Shown here piece by piece: positions 29,031-36,990 of a stretch of 64,000 bases of DNA. Below the pieces are notes generated by a model. It did not search any database, was not told where the DNA came from, and worked only from the letters and a program-made list of their open reading frames with translations. Both the position numbers and the translations under genes were made by a program. The DNA is from an uncultured Rhodobacterales bacterium (GTDB lineage Bacteria > Pseudomonadota > Alphaproteobacteria > Rhodobacterales > Rhodobacteraceae). The stretch's first letter is position 1. Each line of letters starts with the position of its first letter. The stretch is taken from the NCBI GenBank assembly GCA_903845215.1, contig CAIMWI010000020.1, positions 1-64,000 on the forward strand. Reading direction: 5' to 3'.

Positions 29031-29043
29031 TAAGGCGGGCTTA
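29031..29043. promoter_or_regulatory. Candidate LysR-type operator (TAAG-N5-CTTA)
   Basis: The dyad TAAGGCGGGCTTA has the T-N11-A layout of LysR-type binding sites. TAAGGCGGG is also present as a direct repeat at 29020-29028 and 29031-29039, 11 bases apart. It lies just upstream of the LysR gene start in the divergent gap. Confidence 0.5.
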
Positions 29044-29062
29044 TGGCCTGCGGTTGGGATGC

Positions 29063-29893
29063 ATGGATATTGAACTGCGACTGCTGCGTTCCTTTGCTTT
29101 GATGCACGAGGCGGGCTCGATCAGTCGGGCGGCTGAGCGGATGGGGTGCACGCAGGCCGCCATGTCGATGCGGTTAAAGACCATCGAAACAGAACTGGGC
29201 GCAGCCCTGTTTTTGCGCACCCAGCAGGGATTGGACCCCACGCCACGCGGGGCAGAGCTTTACGCCAAAGCCTTGGGCGTGCTGGCGGCCTATGACGAGA
29301 TGATGTCCGCCACCCGCGCGCGCCCGATGGCCGAGCGGATCCGCTTGGGGATGCCCGACGATTACGCCTTGGGCTGGCTGGGGCCAGTTTTGGCCAAGCT
29401 GTCGCTGGATCGCGCCGAGGTGGAAATCACCTGCGATCTGTCGGCCCATCTGATGGCCAAGGTGCAACGGCAAGATCTGGATCTGGCCCTTGTCACGCTT
29501 GATAGCCGACCGGCGCTGACGCGGGCTGCTGCCGAAGTGCCGCTGTCTTGGGTGGGGGCTGCGCAAGGTGGCACGGTGCGGCTTGCGGCCTATCCTGAGG
29601 GCTGCGTCTTTCGCCGGGCGATGATTGCCAGTCTGCAAGCTGCCGGCCGGCCATGGCAAGTGGCAGTGCAAAGCAGCAGCCACGCGGGCATCTTTGCGGC
29701 GGTGCGCGCGGGGGTTGCGGTCAGTGCGGTGGCCACGGGCACAGCGCCGCCTGATCTGGGCGAGGGAGGTGCAGGTCTACCTGCCCTGCCCCGCATTCCG
29801 GTTTATCTGGTGTCGACGGCCAAGCTGAGGCCCCTCGCGCGGCGGTTGGAAGCGGCGCTGATGACGCAAATGCTGGCTTGGCCGAACCGATGA
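29063..29893 (+). CDS. LysR family transcriptional regulator
   Basis: The 276-residue protein has an N-terminal winged helix-turn-helix (MDIELRLLRSFALMHEAGSISRAAERMGCTQAAMSMRLKTIETELGAALFLRTQQGLDPTPRGAEL), followed by a periplasmic-binding-like effector domain. Its target is probably the divergent hydroxyacid dehydrogenase, as is usual for LysR pairs. The start at 29063 is the family start; a TTG three codons earlier is also in frame. The last 4 bases overlap the aat start (ATGA), so a catabolic regulator is translationally coupled to a housekeeping gene. Confidence 0.88.
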   Translation: MDIELRLLRSFALMHEAGSISRAAERMGCTQAAMSMRLKTIETELGAALFLRTQQGLDPTPRGAELYAKALGVLAAYDEMMSATRARPMAERIRLGMPDDYALGWLGPVLAKLSLDRAEVEITCDLSAHLMAKVQRQDLDLALVTLDSRPALTRAAAEVPLSWVGAAQGGTVRLAAYPEGCVFRRAMIASLQAAGRPWQVAVQSSSHAGIFAAVRAGVAVSAVATGTAPPDLGEGGAGLPALPRIPVYLVSTAKLRPLARRLEAALMTQMLAWPNR

Positions 29894-30513
29894 AACTGAC
29901 CCCTGAATTGCTGTTGCGGGCCTATGGAGCGGGCGTTTTTCCCATGGCCGAGGGGCGTGCAGACCCCGTTATCCACTGGATCGACCCGCAGCGCCGCGCC
30001 ATCTTTCCCATGCCGGGGTTTCACACCTCGCACAGTTTGGCCCGCCATATCCGCCGCACCCAACCGCGCGTTACGGTGGACGCGGATTTCGCCGGCGTGG
30101 TGCGCGGCTGCGCCAATCGGCCGGAAACATGGATCAACGCCGAGATTTTCGCCGCCTACAGCGCTTTGTTCGATCAAGGTCACGCCCATAGCCTAGAGGT
30201 TTGGCACGGGTCTGAGATGATCGGCGGCATCTACGGTGTGGTTCTTGGGGCAGCGTTTTTTGGCGAAAGCATGTTTTCGGCCAAAGTGAACGGGTCAAAA
30301 ATGGCGCTGGCCTATTTGATGCACCGCTTACAGGCGGGGGGCTTCCAATTGTTTGATGTGCAGTTCCTGACCGACCACCTTGCCAGCCTAGGCGCGGTGG
30401 AAATCTCGCGGGCAAGTTATCGCCAGCGCTTGGCCGAGGCTTTGGCAAACACCGCCCAATTCGCGCCGCAGGGCTACCCGTCTGAACCAGAGGTGGCCTT
30501 TGTGCTGTCTTGA
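29890..30513 (+). CDS. aat: Leucyl/phenylalanyl-tRNA-protein transferase
   Basis: Aat adds Leu or Phe from aminoacyl-tRNA to proteins with N-terminal Lys or Arg, marking them for ClpAP (N-end rule). The 207-residue protein shows LLLRAYGAGVFPMAE, WIDPQRRAIFPM, the GHAHSLEVWHGSEMIGGIYGVVLGAAFFGESMFS core and LFDVQFLTDHLASLGAVEISRASYRQRL. The ATG at 29890 overlaps the LysR stop. The 3' end overlaps the convergent DUF2155 gene by 40 bases, so the two transcripts must be complementary at their ends. Confidence 0.95.
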   Translation: MKLTPELLLRAYGAGVFPMAEGRADPVIHWIDPQRRAIFPMPGFHTSHSLARHIRRTQPRVTVDADFAGVVRGCANRPETWINAEIFAAYSALFDQGHAHSLEVWHGSEMIGGIYGVVLGAAFFGESMFSAKVNGSKMALAYLMHRLQAGGFQLFDVQFLTDHLASLGAVEISRASYRQRLAEALANTAQFAPQGYPSEPEVAFVLS

Positions 30514-30899
30514 GCGGGGGCTAAAGATCCGGCGGGTATGTCACAATGCAAGATCCAAACGTCATAACGCGGATGATCAAGGGCCGATAACGCCGGGCTG
30601 GAGGCAATCATCCAGCCATGAAACACCGGATCGGTAAGGCCCGAATCCAAGATCGTCATATGGGCAAAGGCATCGGTCAAAGGAGAGTCTGCCGGATAGC
30701 GGCATTCATCCAAACGCAGCGTCAATCGACCCACGACCTGCAGTTGCCCCGGGGCCAGATCAAAGTCAGACACCGTCCCCGTCAGTCGATCTAAAAGCCG
30801 TACCACACCGCCGGTGGCCACAACCACCTGGGCCGATCCCGCCATGGCCAATCCCAAGACCATTGCCCCGGCAAGACCAAGGCGGACCAAGGCTGTCAT
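30474..30899 (-). CDS. DUF2155 domain protein, secreted
   Basis: The 141-residue protein has a signal peptide (MTALVRLGLAGAMVLGLAMAGSAQ) and the DUF2155 pattern: a central GGVVRLLDRLTGTVSDFDLAPGQLQVVGRLTLRLDECRYP, then FHGWMIASSPALSALDHPRYDVWILHC, with two cysteines that could pair. The family is almost confined to alphaproteobacteria and its role is unknown. It overlaps mlaD by 4 bases, which hints at an envelope role. The 3' end overlaps aat (opposite strand) by 40 bases; the overlapping tail is low-complexity and not conserved. Confidence 0.88.
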   Translation of the reverse strand: MTALVRLGLAGAMVLGLAMAGSAQVVVATGGVVRLLDRLTGTVSDFDLAPGQLQVVGRLTLRLDECRYPADSPLTDAFAHMTILDSGLTDPVFHGWMIASSPALSALDHPRYDVWILHCDIPAGSLAPAQDSTKATSGSDG

Positions 30900-31363
30900 G
30901 GGGCGTTTTCCGTACCGCTTGCCGGTTTGGAACCGACAAACTTCATCAAAAGCGACACCAGCGACACGGCCCCTTGGGTGTCTTCGATTTCGTCGCCCGG
31001 CGCCAAAACATCCGGCATCCCGCCAGGTTGCAGTTCGATATAATTGCCGCCCAATAAGCCCTCGGAAGATATCAAAACGGCACTGTCACTGGGCAATTCA
31101 AGGCCCTTGTTCAATGAAAGAACCGCATCGGCCATATAGGTCTGCGGGTTCAGCGTCACTTGCGTCAGCGTGCCCACCTTTACCCCGGCAAGCTTTACAT
31201 CTGACCCAAGGCCAACCCCTTCGATCGAACGGAACGACGCATGCAGATCGTAAGTATCTTGGTCCCCACCCAAGCCAGCACCTTGGCCGGCAAAGAAGGC
31301 AAAGCCCAAGGCGGCAGCCACAACAAGCACACCGGCGGCAATCTCTAGCTTATCTTCGGCCAT
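30896..31363 (-). CDS. mlaD: MlaD-type lipid-transport protein (MCE domain)
   Basis: MlaD is the inner-membrane-anchored hexameric ring of the Mla system that shuttles phospholipids between outer and inner membranes. The 155-residue protein has one N-terminal helix (LEIAAGVLVVAAALGFAFFAGQGAG) and a single MCE domain (YDLHASFRSIEGVGLGSDVKLAGVKVGTLTQVTLN...LPSDSAVLISSEGLLGGNYIELQPG). The C-terminal tail is short. MlaE and MlaF genes are not in the window. It is coupled to the DUF2155 gene downstream and follows the NDUFA12 homologue. Confidence 0.9.
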   Translation of the reverse strand: MAEDKLEIAAGVLVVAAALGFAFFAGQGAGLGGDQDTYDLHASFRSIEGVGLGSDVKLAGVKVGTLTQVTLNPQTYMADAVLSLNKGLELPSDSAVLISSEGLLGGNYIELQPGGMPDVLAPGDEIEDTQGAVSLVSLLMKFVGSKPASGTENAP

Positions 31364-31389
31364 GATCTGCCCTGCCTAACCTGCCAAGT

Positions 31390-31764
31390 TTATTGTGGTG
31401 TCCAAGCTTCGTAATCGGCCCGCGCCGCAGGGGCGGCCCGACGGATGGATCCGGGTGGCGCATAAGCCGCAGCCGTGCCCGTCAGGTTTTCCTGATGCGG
31501 TTCTTCCCACGCCTTATGCGGCAACGGGGACGTTGTGGGAGGGTGATCCCACGTATGGTGCAGCCAGCCGTGCCAATCGGGAGAGACGCGCGAGGCTTCC
31601 ATTTCGCCGTTGTAAATCACCCAGCGCTTTTTGCCATCGGCGGTTTGGTAATACAGGTTGCCTTGGCCATCCGCCCCCACCTTGACCCCGCGCCGTGCGG
31701 TGAAAAGCTGGGTTCCCAAGGTCTGGCTATTCCACCAAGTCACTGCGCGCTTTAGAACAGACAT
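31390..31764 (-). CDS. NADH:ubiquinone oxidoreductase NDUFA12 (B17.2) subunit
   Basis: The 124-residue protein is the alphaproteobacterial homologue of the mitochondrial complex I accessory subunit NDUFA12/B17.2. Typical features are [31 protein letters not shown], then [33 protein letters not shown], with the conserved WHGWLHH core, and a Pro/Ala-rich C-terminus. It lies far from the nuo operon, as is common. It probably shares a transcript with mlaD and DUF2155. Upstream are three tandem hairpins. Confidence 0.93.
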   Translation of the reverse strand: MSVLKRAVTWWNSQTLGTQLFTARRGVKVGADGQGNLYYQTADGKKRWVIYNGEMEASRVSPDWHGWLHHTWDHPPTTSPLPHKAWEEPHQENLTGTAAAYAPPGSIRRAAPAARADYEAWTPQ

Positions 31765-31832
31765 GGCTGACCTCCGAATGCTTTAGCGTTCTATGCCGGA
31801 ACGGGGGGAAAAGGTCCAGAGGTGGCGCAAAC

Positions 31833-31904
31833 GAGTTTTCTGCGAAAACTCTGGTCATCGATCTTTCTGCGAAAGATCGTTCTGAAAATTTTCGCAGAAA
31901 ATTT
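31833..31904. repeat. Array of three hairpins with shared TTTC/GAAA core
   Basis: Three perfect stems in 72 bases: GAGTTTTC/GAAAACTC (31833-31840, 31844-31851), CGATCTTTC/GAAAGATCG (31859-31867, 31871-31879) and AAATTTTC/GAAAATTT (31886-31893, 31897-31904). Each has a 3-base loop: TGC, TGC, GCA. The inner TTTC/GAAA is constant, while the outer arms differ yet stay paired. The array lies between the stop of the Cys/Met-type PLP enzyme gene and the NDUFA12 start, both on the minus strand. Confidence 0.85.
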
Positions 31905-31914
31905 GTGGGCGCAC

Positions 31915-33015
31915 TTAAAAGCGCAACGCCTCCGCAATGGCCGCCCAAAGCACCTCCACCGGTTCGACCCCCACCGAAAAGCGAATAAACCCCGGTGCCA
32001 CCGCATCGCCCCAACGCGCGCGGCGCTCGCCCGCCGAATGGGTGCCGCCGAAAGAGGTGGTTTGCGTGACATAGGCGCAGCGCGACAGGAAGGCTTCGGC
32101 CTCGGCCTCGCCTTCCAACTCAAACGTCAGCAAAAAGCCAAAACCGCTCATCTGCCGCTTGGCGATGGCATGGGCGCGGTCGGTGGGCAGGCCGGGATAG
32201 CGCAGGGCTTTGATGCGCGGATGCAGGGCCAAGCGTTCGGCAATCGTCTGCGCGCTGGCGCACATGCGGGCCAAGCGCACCTCTAGCGTTTCAAGGCCAC
32301 GGTGCAACAACCACGCCTCAAACGCCCCCGGCACCGATCCCGACAGTTTGCGCCATTCGGCCACCCGCGCCATCAATGCCGGATCGCGCCCCGAGACATG
32401 GCCGTACAGCACATCGGAATGGCCCGCCGGGGCCTTGGTATCAGCCGCCACCACCAGATCGGCCCCCAGATCCAAGGGGCGCTGCAACAAGGCGGTCATC
32501 GTGGTGTTATCCACAATCAACCGCGCCCCCACAGCATGGGCCTTGCGCGCCGCCAAGGACAGATCGCAGCAATCCAGCCCGGGGTTTGACGGTGTTTCGA
32601 CAAAGACCACCGAGGCGCCGGTAAAATCAGCCGCGTCCATGTCGGCGGTGGCAATCAGGCGCATGTTCACGCCAAGGGGGGCGAGGAACTGATCCGTCAA
32701 CAGGCGGGTTGTGTAATAGCCGTCGGAGGGCAAGATCACCTCGGATCCGGCAGTGCAGGTGCAAAACAACGCCGCCGCAATCGCAGCCATGCCAGAGGGA
32801 AAGCCCACGACAGTGGCCCCTTCCAGAATAGCCAGTTGCTCTTCCACCTCTTCCCAAGTGGGCATCGCCATGCGGCCGTATTTATAGGCGGCATTTTCCA
32901 AAGCAGGCAAATGATAGGTCGTGGCCGACACCAAAGGCGGGGCAATCGGATCGCCGCGCCCCAACCTGTCCGCCCTGTGGTGCAGCATATCGGCAAAGCG
33001 GCGGTCATGGGTCAT
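31915..33015 (-). CDS. Cys/Met-metabolism PLP-dependent enzyme (cystathionine gamma-lyase/synthase family)
   Basis: The 366-residue protein has the fold-type I Cys/Met pattern: PLVSATTYHLPALENAAYKYGRMAMPTWEEVEEQLA, the PLP-phosphate loop GFPSGMAAIAAALF, SDGYYTTRLL, FVETPSNPGLD, VDNTTMTALLQRPLDLGADLVV, and the Schiff-base Lys194 in ADTKAPAGHSDVLYG. The usual signature has STTKYIGGHSD; here APA replaces it, so specificity may have shifted. The start at 33015 has AGGA about 8 bases upstream; a further ATG follows seven bases later in another frame. It is the last gene of the catabolic operon, 72 bases after the hydroxyacid dehydrogenase gene. A beta- or gamma-elimination reaction is inferred. 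Confidence 0.82.
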   Translation of the reverse strand: MTHDRRFADMLHHRADRLGRGDPIAPPLVSATTYHLPALENAAYKYGRMAMPTWEEVEEQLAILEGATVVGFPSGMAAIAAALFCTCTAGSEVILPSDGYYTTRLLTDQFLAPLGVNMRLIATADMDAADFTGASVVFVETPSNPGLDCCDLSLAARKAHAVGARLIVDNTTMTALLQRPLDLGADLVVAADTKAPAGHSDVLYGHVSGRDPALMARVAEWRKLSGSVPGAFEAWLLHRGLETLEVRLARMCASAQTIAERLALHPRIKALRYPGLPTDRAHAIAKRQMSGFGFLLTFELEGEAEAEAFLSRCAYVTQTTSFGGTHSAGERRARWGDAVAPGFIRFSVGVEPVEVLWAAIAEALRF

Positions 33016-33047
33016 GGCAGGGATCCTATTGAAAAAAGCCGAGGGAA

Positions 33048-33087
33048 AGACCCCCGGCAAAAGTTGAGTATTTAGGCCAAGATGAAG
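33048..33087 (+). repeat. Dispersed intergenic element, copy E (partial)
   Basis: The sequence AGACCCCCGG, a short spacer, GAGTATTT and CCAAGATGAAG matches the 3' half of the element without the hairpin. It ends exactly at the stop codon of the minus-strand hydroxyacid dehydrogenase gene. Confidence 0.6.
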
Positions 33088-33987
33088 TTATTCAAGCCGT
33101 GCCGGAAAGCCCGCTGCGCGCAGATCGGTGCCAAGCGCATCTTCCAGCAATTTGACGATCTGGGTTGATTGCGCCTGCCCGCCATAAACCGCCTTGCCCT
33201 TCATAAAGGTTTGGTTGGTCAGTGACGTCAAATCCAACGGCACGCCGTATTCCTTACCGAACCCCATGGCAAAGCCCAGATCCTTCAGCGCCAGATCCAT
33301 CGTGAAGGCGATGTCGTAAGACCCATTCAAGATCAACTGGCCTTCGGTTTCATGCACGAAAGAAGACCCCGACGAGGCCGTAATCGCCTCCCACGCGGTT
33401 TTCAGATCAAGACCGCCGCGTTTGGCCAGCATCAATGCCTCTCCATCGGCAACCAGATGGATAAATGCCAACATATTGGTGATGACCTTGATCACCGCCG
33501 CCGATCCCAGTGGCCCCATGTGGAAAATTTTGTCCCCGATCGCCTGCAAAGCGGGGCGGTGCAGGTCGAACAGGTCTTGCGCGCCGCCCACCAGCACGGT
33601 GATCTCGCCGCGCGCTGCCAGATGCACCCCGCCTGTCACCGGCGCTTCCAGCATCCGCACGCCAAACCCTTGCGCCAATTCGCCCAAGCGCAGCACATCC
33701 TCCCGCCCGAGGGTAGAGTTTTCCACCCAAGTGGCCCCCGCGCGCATCGCCGGCAAAATCTGCGCCAGAACGGCTTCTGACACCGCAGGTGATGGCAGGC
33801 AGGTGAAGATATGATCCACCCCCGCCGCCAGTTCCGCCGGCGAGGCCGCAACCTTTGCCCCCATCGCCGCATGGCGGGCCGCAAGGTCAGTGTTGCGGTC
33901 GTAAACCGTGACCTGATGACCGGCCCGGATCAGACTGGCGGCCAGATGACCGCCCAGATTGCCAAGCCCGATATAGCCATAATTCAT
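33088..33987 (-). CDS. 3-hydroxyisobutyrate-dehydrogenase-like NAD(P) oxidoreductase
   Basis: The 299-residue protein starts with the Rossmann motif MNYGYIGLGNLGGHLAASLIRAGHQVTVYDRN. It has DHIFTCLPSPAVSEAVL, LEAPVTGGVHLAARGEITVLVGG and the catalytic Lys stretch LGSAAVIKVITNMLAFIHLVADGEAL. It should oxidise a short beta-hydroxyacid to the semialdehyde, or do the reverse; the substrate is unknown. The ATG at 33987 overlaps the aldehyde dehydrogenase stop by 4 bases, so both are made together. This suggests a hydroxyacid/semialdehyde pair in one pathway. Confidence 0.85.
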   Translation of the reverse strand: MNYGYIGLGNLGGHLAASLIRAGHQVTVYDRNTDLAARHAAMGAKVAASPAELAAGVDHIFTCLPSPAVSEAVLAQILPAMRAGATWVENSTLGREDVLRLGELAQGFGVRMLEAPVTGGVHLAARGEITVLVGGAQDLFDLHRPALQAIGDKIFHMGPLGSAAVIKVITNMLAFIHLVADGEALMLAKRGGLDLKTAWEAITASSGSSFVHETEGQLILNGSYDIAFTMDLALKDLGFAMGFGKEYGVPLDLTSLTNQTFMKGKAVYGGQAQSTQIVKLLEDALGTDLRAAGFPARLE

Positions 33988-35414
33988 TCCGCCCACCCAA
34001 CGATGCCTTTCACTTCGCAGAAATCATGAATGCCCCAATCGGCATATTCGCGCCCGTTGCCCGACTGTTTGTAGCCGCCAAAGGGGGCGAATGTATCCCA
34101 AGCGGGATAGTTCAGGTTCACCGTGCCCGCGCGCAGACGGCGGGCGACAGGCTTAGCCTCTTCAACGCTTCCTGCGATATAGGCGGCCAGACCGTAAGGC
34201 GTGTCGTTGGCCATTTCGACCGCGTGGTCGATGCTGTCATAGGGCAGAATCGACAGGACAGGCCCAAAGATTTCCTCGCGTGAGATGGTCATGTCATTGG
34301 TCACATGGCCAAAGATCGTGGGCTTCACAAACCAGCCGTGGTTCAGGCCTAGTGAACGCCCGATCCCGCCACAGACCAGCGTAGCCCCTTCGTCGATGCC
34401 CGCCTGAATAAGGCGCTGCACCTTATCGAACTGCAGCTTTGAAATCAGCGGGCCCATGGTTGTTTCGCTATCCGTTGGATCGCCCACCACTACGGCGGCT
34501 GCGGCCTCAGCCGCATATACCAAGGCGGCGTCATGCAGATCGGCGGGCACAAACATGCGTGTTGGCGCATCGCAGCTTTGGCCCGTGTTGCCAAAGCACG
34601 CCTCGACCCCTGCTTTGACAGCCGCGGCAAGGTCAGCACTGGGCAGGATGATGTTGGGCGATTTGCCGCCCAATTCCTGGGCAACGCGCTTGACCGTGGG
34701 GGCGGCGGCCGCGGCCACGGCGGTGCCCGCACGGGTGGAACCGGTGAAGGAGACCATGTCGACATCGGGATGCGAGGACATACGCGCGCCCACATCCAAC
34801 CCCGTGCCGTTGACAAGGTTGAACACACCCGCAGGCACGCCCGCCTTATGGCAGACATGGGCAAACAGCACCCCCGACATCGGCGCAATTTCAGACGGTT
34901 TCAGCACCATCGTGCAGCCGGCAATCAGCGCGGGTGCCACTTTGCAGGCGATCTGGTTCATCGGCCAGTTCCACGGCGTGATCAGCGCACACACACCGAT
35001 GCCTTCGTGCACGATGCGTGTGGTGCCGCGCATATATTCCCAGGCCATCGCCTCGGCGGCTTTGATCGTGCTTTCGATATGCACTTGGCCCGCCCAAGCC
35101 TGCGCGCCGCGCGCCCATTCGATAGGCGCGCCCATCTCGGTGCTCATGACTTGGGCGAATTCCTCGTACATCTCGTTATAGGTATCAAGGATGCGTTTGA
35201 CTAAGGCGATCCGCTCGGCGACGGGGGTCACCGTCCAAGCCGGAAAGGCCGCCTTGGCGCTGGCGATGGCGGTGTCAATATCAACCATATCGCCCAAGGC
35301 GACTTGGGCCACGATCTCTTCGGTCGCGGGGTTTTCCACCCCCATCCGCGCGCTGGAATGGGGGGTGACCCAAGCGCCACCGATGTAGAACTTTTCCATA
35401 TGTGCCGGAACCAT
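33984..35414 (-). CDS. NAD(P)-dependent aldehyde dehydrogenase
   Basis: The 476-residue protein is a typical ALDH: WNWPMNQIACKVAPALIAGCTMVLKPSE (cofactor site), SFTGSTRAG, general-base Glu247 in QELGGKSPN, and nucleophile Cys281 in FGNTGQSC. The C-terminal part reads TPYGLAAYIAGSVEEA and PFGGYKQSGNGREYADWGIHDF. The start is set at 35414, the second of two adjacent ATGs, because GAGG is 5 bases before it and 8 bases separate it from the methyltransferase stop. In the operon it should oxidise the aldehyde or semialdehyde left after demethylation. The substrate is inferred, not known. Confidence 0.88.
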   Translation of the reverse strand: MVPAHMEKFYIGGAWVTPHSSARMGVENPATEEIVAQVALGDMVDIDTAIASAKAAFPAWTVTPVAERIALVKRILDTYNEMYEEFAQVMSTEMGAPIEWARGAQAWAGQVHIESTIKAAEAMAWEYMRGTTRIVHEGIGVCALITPWNWPMNQIACKVAPALIAGCTMVLKPSEIAPMSGVLFAHVCHKAGVPAGVFNLVNGTGLDVGARMSSHPDVDMVSFTGSTRAGTAVAAAAAPTVKRVAQELGGKSPNIILPSADLAAAVKAGVEACFGNTGQSCDAPTRMFVPADLHDAALVYAAEAAAAVVVGDPTDSETTMGPLISKLQFDKVQRLIQAGIDEGATLVCGGIGRSLGLNHGWFVKPTIFGHVTNDMTISREEIFGPVLSILPYDSIDHAVEMANDTPYGLAAYIAGSVEEAKPVARRLRAGTVNLNYPAWDTFAPFGGYKQSGNGREYADWGIHDFCEVKGIVGWAE

Positions 35415-35421
35415 CATATCC

Positions 35422-36981
35422 TCACTTGAAATGGATGTTGTATTTGGCGCGGATGGCAGCGTCGATCTGGGGATCAATCACGTTGCCTGCGCGCGACAGA
35501 ATTTCATTCTTGCGCTCGATGGCCTTGTCAAGCAAGACGGGCTTGCCTGCCTCGTTCCATTCCTTCGGGCTCATCCGGTTGGCGACTTTGGGATAGATAT
35601 ACTCGGTTTGCATCAGTTTGAGCGTTTGGTCCGACCCCAGATAATGCCCCGGCCCGCCCAAGCAGACCTCTTTCATCGCCTCGATCGAGGTTGAATCCTC
35701 GGTGACCTCGATGCCGCGCACGCAGCGCATGGCTTGGCCCAAAAGATCATCGCCCAAGATCAGGCTTTCCATGCAGAACCCCAAAAGCGAGGCGTGCATG
35801 CCGACCGCTTCATAGCACATGTTCAATCCGGCCAGACCTGCCAGCGTGTTGGTGATGCCCTGTTCCCATCCGGCCTGCATATCAGGCAGTTTGCTATCGG
35901 AAATCCCCGAAGCAGCCCCGCCAGGCAGGTCGTAAAAGCGGTGCATTTGCGCACAGCCTGCGGTCAGCAAAGCCTGCTCGGCACTGCCACCCGACATCGC
36001 CCCCGTGCGCAAGTCTGACACAAAGGGCCATGTGCCAAAAATCGCCGGTGCACCCTTTTTGATGGCGTTGACATAAACCACCCCCGCCAAACATTCCGCC
36101 ATAGCCTGCACAATCGCCAAAGCGATCGGGGCCGGAGCGGTCGCCCCCGCCTGCCCCGCGCTCAGCAGCAGCATCGGCATGCCGCGCCGGATACAGTCTT
36201 CCATCACGCGGCAGGATTCTTCGGCGAACTTCATCGGCGGTACGACAAAGCAGTTGGAGTTGCTGACAAAAGGCCGCTCTAGCCACTTATCCTCGCCGCC
36301 GGCGACCTGATGCAGAATGTCAAAGGCGGGGGCGACGGCGTCGGGGTCAAAAAAGCTGGTGCCGACGTGCTTTTTGGTGCCCGCAAGGCAGGCATACAGC
36401 GTGTTCAGGTCCATATCGACGTTGTCGATCACATCGCGGCACACCATCGTGCGCTGGTAGAAGTGGATGTTGTCAAGGTTATCGACCAAGCGTGCTGCAT
36501 CATACAGATCTTGCGCGGTCGAATCGCGGTAGTCCAGCGTGATCGGGTCAACGATATGCACAGCAGCCCCTGCCGTGCCGAAATGCACATTGGTGCCCGA
36601 CAGATGCAAATCATGGCGGGTGTCGCGGGCGTGCAGCGTAATGTTGCGCGCAGCCACCGCCAGCATATCTTCGACCAAGGCACGCGGAAAGCGGATGCGC
36701 CCGTCATCGCCCGTCATCGCCCCCGCGCCAGTCAAAATTTCCACCCCCGACGAGGGCGCATTCGACAGGCCGATCACCTCTAGCGCCTCTAGGGCCGAGG
36801 CATGGATTTTCGCCATCCCCGCCTCGGTCAGCGGCTTATAGGTGCCTCCGGGCAAGCCACCGCGCACGGGGCGCACGTCATCGGCCAAGGGCGCTGCCCG
36901 CATGGCCACGCGGGCCTGACGCCCACCGGAACGGCCAGACCGCGCCCGTGCAGGTTCACAAATGTCTCCAAGATCGCTCAT
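35422..36981 (-). CDS. MttB/MtgB-family (trimethylamine methyltransferase-like) protein without pyrrolysine
   Basis: The 519-residue protein belongs to the MttB superfamily of corrinoid-dependent methyltransferases. Motifs: GLPGGTYKPLTEAGMAKIHASALEALEVIGL, HFGTAGAAVHIVDPITLDYRDST, LDNIHFYQRTMVCRDV, GGSAEQALLTAGCAQMHRFYDLPGG, and a late GGPGHYLGSDQT. The frame has no internal TAG and ends with TGA, so it is the non-pyrrolysine type, whose characterised members use glycine betaine, proline betaine or carnitine. The usual partner corrinoid protein and MtgA-like methyl-THF transferase are not encoded in the window. It sits between two demethylating flavoenzyme genes and an ALDH gene. Confidence 0.88.
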   Translation of the reverse strand: MSDLGDICEPARARSGRSGGRQARVAMRAAPLADDVRPVRGGLPGGTYKPLTEAGMAKIHASALEALEVIGLSNAPSSGVEILTGAGAMTGDDGRIRFPRALVEDMLAVAARNITLHARDTRHDLHLSGTNVHFGTAGAAVHIVDPITLDYRDSTAQDLYDAARLVDNLDNIHFYQRTMVCRDVIDNVDMDLNTLYACLAGTKKHVGTSFFDPDAVAPAFDILHQVAGGEDKWLERPFVSNSNCFVVPPMKFAEESCRVMEDCIRRGMPMLLLSAGQAGATAPAPIALAIVQAMAECLAGVVYVNAIKKGAPAIFGTWPFVSDLRTGAMSGGSAEQALLTAGCAQMHRFYDLPGGAASGISDSKLPDMQAGWEQGITNTLAGLAGLNMCYEAVGMHASLLGFCMESLILGDDLLGQAMRCVRGIEVTEDSTSIEAMKEVCLGGPGHYLGSDQTLKLMQTEYIYPKVANRMSPKEWNEAGKPVLLDKAIERKNEILSRAGNVIDPQIDAAIRAKYNIHFK

Positions 36982-36990
36982 CGCTTTGCC

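Noticed and set aside
35422-36981. Pyrrolysine-containing trimethylamine methyltransferase
   Set aside because: There is no in-frame TAG codon and the gene ends with TGA, so it is the non-pyrrolysine branch.
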